Source: Armatimonadota bacterium (GTDB taxonomy: Bacteria; Armatimonadota; Hebobacteria; Hebobacterales; WVXJ01). From it: a stretch of DNA of 6,348 nt. Position numbers and translations under genes: made by a program. Position 1 is the first letter of the stretch. Every line of letters begins with the position of its first letter. The notes under the pieces were generated by a model. The model was not told the DNA's origin. It made no database searches and worked only from the letters and a program-made list of their open reading frames with translations. Location of the stretch: the NCBI GenBank assembly GCA_011773575.1, contig WVXJ01000005.1, forward strand, positions 9,008-15,355, read 5' to 3'. Of the stretch, positions 1 through 4,823 are shown one piece after another.

Positions 1-657
1 GAAGCAAAGGAGGTGTGGCGTCGAGAGGAGGCGTCAAATGGTGAGATTCGCACCAAGCGATGCACTCCTCGCTCGGCCCGCAGATAGCCATAGGCGAAAG
101 GGCCGGAGATGGAGATGGTCAGGCTCTTGGAGCCGGCCTGTTCACCCGGCACTCTGTCAATCACCTCTGCCTCGAAGTTGCGCTTCTCGGCCCAGCGCAT
201 ATACATGCGCCCCAACATATCCACCCAATCACAGGATTCCGTTCCACCGGCTCCGGCGTTTATGGAGAGGAGGGCATTGTGGCTGTCATATTCTCCGGAG
301 AGAAGTGCCTCTGTCTCCATCCGCTTCAGGTCGCGCTCGGCCTCTTCCAGACCTGCCTGGGCCTCCTTGGCGGCGGATTCATCCTTTTCCTCCGCGGCCA
401 ATTCCGCCAGGGTGACGAGATCCTCGGCCTTCTTCAGCAGGTTCAGCCAGGGCTCAATCCGGCGCTTGCGGCGGCTGATGTCGGCAAGCAGTTTCTGAGC
501 TGCAACCGGATCGTTCCAGAAATCGGCCGCGGCCGTCTTCTCCTCCAGGGAAGCAATATGTGCTTGACGACCGGGGAGGTCAAAGATGGCCTCGCATCTT
601 GTCTGCGGCCTGCAGAAGAGTTCTTGCGCGTTCCATGGTTTCTGCGAAATCAGCCAT
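1..657 (-). CDS. prfB: Peptide chain release factor 2 (RF2), 3' end beyond the window; needs +1 frameshift
   Basis: RF2 recognises UGA and UAA in the ribosomal A site and triggers release of the finished peptide. Reading leftward from ATG at 657, 25 codons end in CTT followed by in-frame TGA (582-580); the +1 frame continues from GAC at 581 to the window edge, giving residues 1-218 of a family of about 365. Visible landmarks are the conserved NAGAGGTES stretch (about residues 133-141), the WVDMLGRMYMRWAE block after it, and the anticodon-mimicking tripeptide SPF at residues 205-207 (nt 44-36), which separates RF2 from RF1 (PxT). The GGQ catalytic loop lies beyond the window. The start is supported by GGGGAG at 668-663, five bases upstream, and puts the recoding stop at codon 26. 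Identification is secure. Confidence 0.97.
579..593 (-). promoter_or_regulatory. prfB autoregulatory +1 programmed frameshift site
   Basis: On the minus strand the slippery codon CTT (585-583) is followed by TGA (582-580) and C (579), the heptamer CTTTGAC used by most prfB genes. A Shine-Dalgarno-like GAGG (593-590) lies four bases upstream of CTT, a shorter version of the AGGGGG stimulator in E. coli. When RF2 is scarce, UGA decodes slowly, the ribosome slips one base forward and full-length RF2 is made; when RF2 is plentiful, synthesis stops after 25 residues. RF2 similarity resumes exactly in the +1 frame, so this is recoding and not a sequencing error. Confidence 0.95.
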
Positions 658-688
658 TTCCGCTCCCCGGTTAAGTTTTCCTACCTCC

Positions 689-717
689 ATTATACCCCAA
701 AGGACCGCCCTGCAGAA
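689..717 (-). promoter_or_regulatory. Probable prfB promoter
   Basis: A perfect TATAAT lies at 694-689 on the minus strand, placing a transcription start near 682 and a leader of about 25 nt before the prfB ATG at 657. The hexamer 17 bases upstream (TTCTGC, 717-712) matches the -35 consensus poorly, so the call rests on the -10 box and its position. Confidence 0.5.
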
Positions 718-723
718 GACTCG

Positions 724-759
724 GTTGCAGTGCCTGCGCCACCAAGGGTATTATTGGGC
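724..759 (+). repeat. Direct repeat, left copy (36 bp)
   Basis: This stretch matches 1586-1620 in about 31 of 36 positions with one gap. The two copies share GTTGCAGT, then CCTGCGC, then an unbroken 14-mer CAAGGGTATTATTG. This copy contains TTGCAG (725-730) and TATTAT (749-754) separated by 18 bases, a promoter-like pair pointing rightward. No gene follows it in that direction: it points into the 3' end of the minus-strand gene at 837-1424, so it may be a relic or may drive an antisense transcript. Similarity stops abruptly on both sides. Confidence 0.75.
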
Positions 760-836
760 ACTTAATAGAGACGGAGGCTTGAAAGTGTGGCTGTGAGCGC
801 GGACGATGTGAGGCGGTCGAACACAGAACGTTCTTC

Positions 837-1424
837 TCAGAAATGCCACCATGGAGCCCTGCGAAACTTGTCTCGTTGACCGGGTTTCCATAAGAGATTC
901 ACTTCTTCAGAGCTCTCTGGAGAGTCTGACTCTGTGAGCCCACATCTTTGCGCCACCATGTTCTTTATTGCCTCTGGAAGGCCGGTTCGCGCACGCTCAA
1001 TTCGGATGCCGATCCAAGATGATTGATCGTCGCCTCTGCTCACATGGTACACGATGACCTCGTCCGGATCAGGCGGGGGTGGGTTCCACTCCAGTCCAAC
1101 GACGTTTGTGTACTCAATGAAATGGCTTTTTCCACGCCAATTCCAGTGGTAGAAACCGGTTGGTGTGAACTGAACTCCGGAACGGAGCACTATTCCCCAG
1201 AGACAGACCAAAGCGACTACCCATAGGGGGAGAAAGAGAAAACCGAGAGAACGCGGATCGGAAACGCTCGGGAATACTCTTCTCGTGATCAAATCCATGC
1301 TGGTTGCCAGAACGAAACGCAGGACAAATATGGCCGCAATGGTCGCTGGTATCAGCCAGATGTAGACCCACGCGGAGCCAAATAACCTGACTCTCTCCCC
1401 GGCTTCAAGCTTGCTGCTGTACAT
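837..1424 (-). CDS. Hypothetical protein with two membrane helices and a soluble C-terminal domain
   Basis: I do not recognise this family. The 195-residue protein has two hydrophobic segments (about residues 19-40 and 60-80) joined by a short polar loop, then a soluble part whose pattern around residues 82-162 (FTPTGFYHWNWRGK, then EYTNVVGLEW, then a second strand-rich half and a helix) resembles bacterial PH-like membrane domains; that resemblance is by eye only. The C-terminal 30 residues are polar and end in aromatics. The start at 1424 is chosen because GAGGAG (1436-1431) sits six bases upstream; the frame is open to a TTG at 1577, but the extra 51 residues look non-coding. Sampled lines are about 50-53% GC against 60-65% in the flanking genes, and direct repeats bracket the gene. 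No convincing promoter is visible: a TTGACA at 1577-1572 lacks a good -10. The leader carries a perfect dyad GGTCG-CT-CGACC at 1481-1492. Confidence 0.75.
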   Translation of the reverse strand: MYSSKLEAGERVRLFGSAWVYIWLIPATIAAIFVLRFVLATSMDLITRRVFPSVSDPRSLGFLFLPLWVVALVCLWGIVLRSGVQFTPTGFYHWNWRGKSHFIEYTNVVGLEWNPPPPDPDEVIVYHVSRGDDQSSWIGIRIERARTGLPEAIKNMVAQRCGLTESDSPESSEEVNLLWKPGQRDKFRRAPWWHF

Positions 1425-1585
1425 TTTCCGCTCCTCTCTGGGGCTTCCTTTCTCTCCAGGCAACAAAATCGCCGCGCTGCGGTCGCTCGACCCGTAGCCT
1501 CCCCAATGTCTCAAGATTAGTAGACATATACACTTGATGCAGCAAGAAAGGCTACTTCGCCGCATAACGGCTGTCAAGATACATT

Positions 1586-1620
1586 GTTGCAGTCCCTGCG
1601 CTGCAAGGGTATTATTGAGC
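1586..1620 (+). repeat. Direct repeat, right copy (35 bp)
   Basis: Partner of 724-759, lying 862 bases away. This copy has an internal dyad missing from the left copy: TTGCAG (1587-1592) and CTGCAA (1601-1606) separated by eight bases. It overlaps the promoter of the ATPase operon, so the repeat unit is essentially a promoter segment. Whether it belongs to a dispersed family cannot be told from one window. Confidence 0.75.
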
Positions 1621-1633
1621 CGAATTCAGGCTC
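1587..1633 (+). promoter_or_regulatory. Probable promoter of the ATPase-NHL operon with start-site dyad
   Basis: TTGCAG (1587-1592), a 17-base spacer and TATTAT (1610-1615) form a sigma70-type promoter with an expected start near 1622, giving a leader of about 34 nt to the chosen ATG at 1656. A dyad GAGCC-N7-GGCTC (1617-1633) is centred on the expected start site, where a repressor could bind or a 5' hairpin could form in the transcript. Just downstream, TCCT (1637-1640) can pair with AGGA (1644-1647), which is the ribosome binding site. Confidence 0.5.
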
Positions 1634-1655
1634 TATTCCTTCAAGGATGTGGCAG

Positions 1656-3176
1656 ATGCTCGACCAACAGATGAAAGAGATTGATGTTCTGATACGGGCG
1701 CGTTATTCTCTGCTCTATGTGGTTTCACCGGAAGAGAATCGGGTGACCCGCGCGCTGGCGGAGATCGCCCACCGCGAGGGCAAGCGTCTTTTGGCGTGGA
1801 CGGAGACGATGGGTCTTTATTCCGCGCTGGCACAGGTGCCGCCGGAGCCGGACGAAGCAACCACCGACCCGATTGCCGCGCTTGAGAAGATACGGCTCCG
1901 CGAGGAGCCGGCGATTTATCTTCTGAAGGATTTCCCGTTTTTTCTGGAGCACCGTTACGACAAGTCGAGCACAGTCATCCGGAAACTGCGTGATCTCGCG
2001 AATGCCTTGCGCACCACCTATGCCACAGTAGTGCTTCTGTCGCCCAGGCTGTTTTTGCCGCCGGAGTTGGAGAAAGAGGTGACCGTGCTGGATTTCGACC
2101 TTCCCGGTTTGCCGGAATTGGGGGAGCTGCTGGACCAGGCGCTGAAGGCACTGGAGGAAGAGCCTGAGGTGGAAGTTGATTTGAGTGAAGAAGATCGAGA
2201 GGCCGTGCTGAAGGCGGCCTTGGGGCTGACCCTGGATGAAGCGGAGAATGTGTTCGCCAGGTGTGTTGTGGAGAAGAAGGGTTTTGATGTGCGAGACATC
2301 CTGGCTGAGAAAAAGCAGATTATCCGCAAGAGTGGGGCTTTGGAATATTATGAGGCGACAGAGCGGATGGATAACATCGGGGGGCTGGACACTCTGAAGG
2401 GATGGCTGAGAAGGCGGGCGCTGGCTTTCAGTGAGAAGGCGAGAGATTTCGGTCTGCCCGCGCCGAAGGGCGTGCTGTTGTTGGGGGTGCAGGGATGCGG
2501 CAAATCGCTGACAGCGAAGGCTGTGGCCGGATTGTGGAAGATGCCGCTTTTGCGGTTGGATGTGGGATCGGTTTTTGCGGGGCTGGTAGGTTCATCAGAG
2601 GAGAATATGCGCCGCGCCATAAAGATGGCGGAGGCGGTGTCACCGGCGGTGCTGTGGGTGGACGAGATAGAGAAAGGGCTTTCCGGCGCGCGCAGTTCGG
2701 GTCAACTCGATTCCGGAGTAACGGCACGGGTATTCAGCACTCTCACCACCTGGCTGCAGGAGAAGACGAAACCGGTGTTTGTGGTGGCGACTGCAAATGA
2801 CATCTCCGCGCTGCCGCCGGAACTTCTTCGCAAGGGCCGTTTCGATGAGATATTCTTCGTGGATTTGCCGGGGGAGGCTGAAAGACGAGAGGTTTTCACC
2901 ATTCATCTGCGAAAGCGCAAGCGGAATCCGGAGGATTTCGATTTGGCGCGCTTGGCAAGAGAATCCAAAGGCTTCTCAGGTGCGGAGATAGAACAGGCTG
3001 TGATCTCCGCTCTCTACTATGCCTTTGAGCATGACCGGGAGATCACCACAGAGGATATCCTGGGCGCTCTGCAAGAGACCGTTCCGCTCTCCGTAACCAT
3101 GAGAGAAGAGATTGGGGAACTACGGAAGTGGGCACAGGGGCGCGCCCGGTTCGCCTCGGCAGGAGCGGAAGGCTGA
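1656..3176 (+). CDS. Ycf46-like AAA+ ATPase
   Basis: A 506-residue protein with the Ycf46 architecture. Residues 1 to about 240 form a degenerate P-loop-like domain without Walker A (opening EIDVLIRARYSLLYVVSPEE, typical of the family) with an acidic stretch near 165-185. The AAA+ module follows: Walker A GVQGCGKS (277-284, lysine 283), Walker B ending in D336-E337, sensor-1 N381 in ATAND, arginine-finger motif RKGRFDE (R392, R395), and the sensor-2 block GFSGAEIEQ in a C-terminal lid. All catalytic residues are intact, so an active ATP-driven remodelling enzyme is expected in the cytoplasm. Cyanobacterial Ycf46 has been linked to inorganic-carbon use, but the substrate is unknown and need not be the same here. 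The start at 1656 has AAGGA (1643-1647) eight bases upstream; an open-frame TTG at 1584 would lie inside the promoter. ATG 1647 is a less likely alternative. It is followed after one base by the NHL gene. Confidence 0.9.
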   Translation: MLDQQMKEIDVLIRARYSLLYVVSPEENRVTRALAEIAHREGKRLLAWTETMGLYSALAQVPPEPDEATTDPIAALEKIRLREEPAIYLLKDFPFFLEHRYDKSSTVIRKLRDLANALRTTYATVVLLSPRLFLPPELEKEVTVLDFDLPGLPELGELLDQALKALEEEPEVEVDLSEEDREAVLKAALGLTLDEAENVFARCVVEKKGFDVRDILAEKKQIIRKSGALEYYEATERMDNIGGLDTLKGWLRRRALAFSEKARDFGLPAPKGVLLLGVQGCGKSLTAKAVAGLWKMPLLRLDVGSVFAGLVGSSEENMRRAIKMAEAVSPAVLWVDEIEKGLSGARSSGQLDSGVTARVFSTLTTWLQEKTKPVFVVATANDISALPPELLRKGRFDEIFFVDLPGEAERREVFTIHLRKRKRNPEDFDLARLARESKGFSGAEIEQAVISALYYAFEHDREITTEDILGALQETVPLSVTMREEIGELRKWAQGRARFASAGAEG

Positions 3177-3177
3177 G

Positions 3178-4113
3178 GTGCATACGGGGCGGTTTGACTA
3201 TCTGGAGATAGGCCAAAAGCGGCGTGCGGTGACCCGCCGGCGGCGTGCACTGAGGAAAGCGAAGCCGTCGGCGCGGATGCGCTTCCGCGCCAAAGAAGTA
3301 ATCGGCCGCTATGGCACGGATTTGGGCGAGTTCTGCTGTCCCGGCGGGCTGGCGATTGACCAAGAACGCAATCTCTATGTTGCGGATACTTATAACCACC
3401 GCCTCCAGAAGATTACTCCGGAGGGCGATGTATATGGTTTTTTCGGGCGCGGCAGCGGCCCCGGCTCACTGCTCCATCCGCAAGGGGTGGCGGTGGATGC
3501 TCGGGGATGTATCTATGTCATCGAACAGGGCAATGCCCGCCTTCAGAAATTCAGCGCGGAGGGGAGACTGCTCTTCTGCATTGGTGCGAAGAAGGAGTTT
3601 AGAGCTCCCAGCGGGATCTGTTTGGATGATAGGCACAATGTCTATGTCGCCGACTGTGCCGCTGCCGAAGTGAAGGCTTATACCGCAACGGGCAGGAAGA
3701 GGGCGGATTTCATCTGTGGGCTGGGGAGCGGCTTTCGGCTGAAAGGGCCTCAGGGGGTAGCGTGTGACAAAGAAGGGAACGTATATGTCGCCGATACTCT
3801 CGGAAATAAACTAGTCAAGATGGACATGTGTGGGAAGGTCCTGCTTTACTTTGGCAAAGAAGGTGTTGGCGAAGGGGAACTCAGACTTCCTCAGGATCTA
3901 ACCATAGATATGGACGGCGGCATTCTGATAGTGGAGATCGGAAATCACAGACTCCAGAAGTTCAATCGCGCGGGGGAACCTCAATCAATCTTCCCCGGAG
4001 CGCGTCATAAAGTGAGCCTCAATTGTCCCAGCGGGATCGCGGTGGATGAACTTGGCAACATCTACCTGGCGGACAGTCTCAATCACCGGATTCTGGTCTT
4101 ACAGGCGGTTTAG
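3178..4113 (+). CDS. NHL-repeat beta-propeller protein with basic N-terminal tail
   Basis: A 311-residue protein made of six NHL repeats at about residues 55-79, 101-125, 144-168, 191-215, 238-262 and 284-308. Each has the signature P-x-G-(hydrophobic)-x-x-D, then a strand such as NVYVADT, then a strand like NHRLQKF. Six blades would close a full propeller, a fold used for binding proteins, RNA or ligands. No signal peptide or membrane helix is visible, so it is probably cytoplasmic. Residues 14-39 contain 14 Lys/Arg, including four consecutive arginines, and could bind nucleic acid or another polyanion. There are ten cysteines, unusually many. The GTG start at 3178 follows the ATPase stop by one base and has GGAAGG (3167-3172) five bases upstream, so translation is probably coupled. 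The frame is open to a TTG at 3112 inside the ATPase gene, a less likely start. A scaffold or substrate adaptor for the ATPase is my inference. Confidence 0.88.
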   Translation: MHTGRFDYLEIGQKRRAVTRRRRALRKAKPSARMRFRAKEVIGRYGTDLGEFCCPGGLAIDQERNLYVADTYNHRLQKITPEGDVYGFFGRGSGPGSLLHPQGVAVDARGCIYVIEQGNARLQKFSAEGRLLFCIGAKKEFRAPSGICLDDRHNVYVADCAAAEVKAYTATGRKRADFICGLGSGFRLKGPQGVACDKEGNVYVADTLGNKLVKMDMCGKVLLYFGKEGVGEGELRLPQDLTIDMDGGILIVEIGNHRLQKFNRAGEPQSIFPGARHKVSLNCPSGIAVDELGNIYLADSLNHRILVLQAV

Positions 4114-4163
4114 CTTTTTCTCGTCAGCCGGGAGATGTGATTGTAATAGAAGTGGACAATTCC

Positions 4164-4187
4164 TCGAAAAATCTTAGATTTTTTCGA
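4164..4187. promoter_or_regulatory. A/T-rich dyad upstream of the RRM-gene promoter
   Basis: TCG-AAAAA-TCT and AGA-TTTTTT-CGA form an 11-bp inverted repeat with one extra T and almost no loop, ending nine bases before the -35 box at 4196. With the A-run that follows (4187-4192) it gives the A/T tracts expected of an UP element, or it could be a repressor site. As RNA it might be a weak terminator for the NHL gene, but it has little GC and the T-run is inside the stem. Confidence 0.45.
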
Positions 4188-4195
4188 AAAAATTG

Positions 4196-4224
4196 TTGAC
4201 AGTAGTGCTGGATTCTTCTATTTT
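4196..4224 (+). promoter_or_regulatory. Strong sigma70-type promoter of the RRM gene
   Basis: A perfect TTGACA (4196-4201), a 17-base spacer and TATTTT (4219-4224) place the transcription start near 4231. The A/T-rich sequence directly upstream should strengthen it. It gives the RRM gene its own transcript with a leader of about 104 nt. Confidence 0.75.
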
Positions 4225-4230
4225 AGCCAA

Positions 4231-4334
4231 TACTACCGAAAAGTAATGACCCTCGGAAAAAGCAACACAGGCACTACTTGCTGAGCAACCGCTGTGTAGT
4301 ACTTATCAAGACACCCATACATTAGGGGGGGAAT
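4231..4334 (+). promoter_or_regulatory. Structured 5' leader of the RRM gene
   Basis: The leader can fold in mutually exclusive ways. ACACAG (4265-4270) can pair with CTGTGT (4292-4297), enclosing TTGC-TGA-GCAA (4278-4288). Alternatively GTAGT (4296-4300) can pair with ACTAC (4273-4277), or GTAGTA (4296-4301) with TACTAC (4231-4236). The leader ends in an unusually long G-rich ribosome binding site, A followed by seven Gs (4324-4331), only three bases from the ATG. Long leaders are common in cold-responsive and self-regulated RNA-binding-protein genes, so thermal or autogenous control is a reasonable guess, not shown by the sequence. Confidence 0.45.
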
Positions 4335-4598
4335 ATGTCGGACATAACCCTTTATGTGGGAAATCTCCCCTGGGAAACCACCCCGGAGGAGCTGGAGCAG
4401 ATTTTCAGCGAATATGGAGAAGTGACGGCGGTTCGTGTCATCATGGATACGGAGCGCGGCCGTTCGAAAGGCTTCGGCTTCGTGGAAATGCCTCAAAAGG
4501 CTGCGGCTGAGGCGAGAGAAAACATTAATGGCGCGAGATTGCGAGGCCGCAATCTGGTAGTATCTGCTGCAAAGCCCAACCCGCGGAAGCGGGCGTAG
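4335..4598 (+). CDS. Single-RRM RNA-binding protein
   Basis: An 87-residue protein that is one RNA recognition motif plus a short basic tail. RNP2 is LYVGNL (residues 6-11) and RNP1 is KGFGFVEM (45-52); the exposed aromatics Y7, F47 and F49 that stack on RNA bases are all present, while the last RNP1 position is Met where Phe or Tyr is usual. The loop DTERGRSKG before RNP1 is standard. The tail AAKPNPRKRA is basic and lacks the glycine-rich extension of many cyanobacterial and plant relatives. It should bind single-stranded RNA in the cytoplasm; its targets are unknown. Its own promoter and a structured leader precede it. The last codons contain a CCCGC-GGAA-GCGGG hairpin (4580-4593). Confidence 0.95.
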   Translation: MSDITLYVGNLPWETTPEELEQIFSEYGEVTAVRVIMDTERGRSKGFGFVEMPQKAAAEARENINGARLRGRNLVVSAAKPNPRKRA

Positions 4599-4620
4599 AC
4601 AGACAGGCCCCGGCGACCAG

Positions 4621-4658
4621 GGCAAGCTGACTAAACGGTATCTTGCCGCCCCTTATTC
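4621..4658 (+). terminator. Possible weak terminator after the RRM gene
   Basis: GGCAAG (4621-4626) can pair with CTTGCC (4642-4647) around a 15-base loop, followed by a pyrimidine-rich stretch with scattered Ts and no real T-run. It sits where an RRM-gene terminator is expected, but the form is poor. Confidence 0.25.
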
Positions 4659-4752
4659 TTGTTCATCTTCACCCTCCCGCGAAGGAACTCTCCCTCCCAC
4701 CTGTACACAGTTTTCCCGTCTATTGGTCAAAAAGAGAAGGTCACGGAACTCG

Positions 4753-4794
4753 TCTTCCGGAAGAATAGATAAGATGGATTCTTCTCGAATCCAT
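4753..4794. promoter_or_regulatory. Two adjacent dyads upstream of tolC-family gene
   Basis: A perfect 12-bp palindrome TCTTCC-GGAAGA (4753-4764) is followed nine bases later by an 8-bp inverted repeat, ATGGATTC (4774-4781) and GAATCCAT (4787-4794), around TTCTC. Both lie within 75 bases of the ATG at 4824, and the second ends 16 bases before the ribosome binding site. They suit a regulator's operators, or in RNA a hairpin just upstream of the ribosome binding site. I found no convincing -35/-10 pair here. Confidence 0.45.
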
Positions 4795-4823
4795 GAGTAA
4801 CTACCAGTTGAAGGGGCTTACCA

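Noticed and set aside
580..582. In-frame stop making prfB look like a pseudogene
   Set aside because: The context CTT TGA C at codon 26 is the standard programmed frameshift, and RF2 similarity continues directly in the +1 frame.
60..674. Long plus-strand open frame of about 204 codons
   Set aside because: It lies opposite prfB, whose protein sequence is unmistakable on the minus strand, and its translation resembles nothing recognisable.
1425..1577. Upstream extension of the membrane-protein gene to TTG 1577
   Set aside because: The internal ATG at 1424 has a strong ribosome binding site at good spacing, and the extension looks like translated non-coding sequence.
1584..1655. Upstream start of the ATPase at TTG 1584
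   Set aside because: It coincides with the predicted -35 box, and family similarity begins only after ATG 1656.
3112..3177. Upstream start of the NHL gene inside the ATPase gene
   Set aside because: GTG 3178 has a ribosome binding site and sits at the ATPase stop; the extra residues would be the ATPase's C-terminus read in another frame.
3600..4040. Repeated CCCAGCGGGATC near 3607 and 4026
   Set aside because: Both encode the PSGI start of an NHL repeat, so this is the protein repeat seen in DNA, not a separate element.
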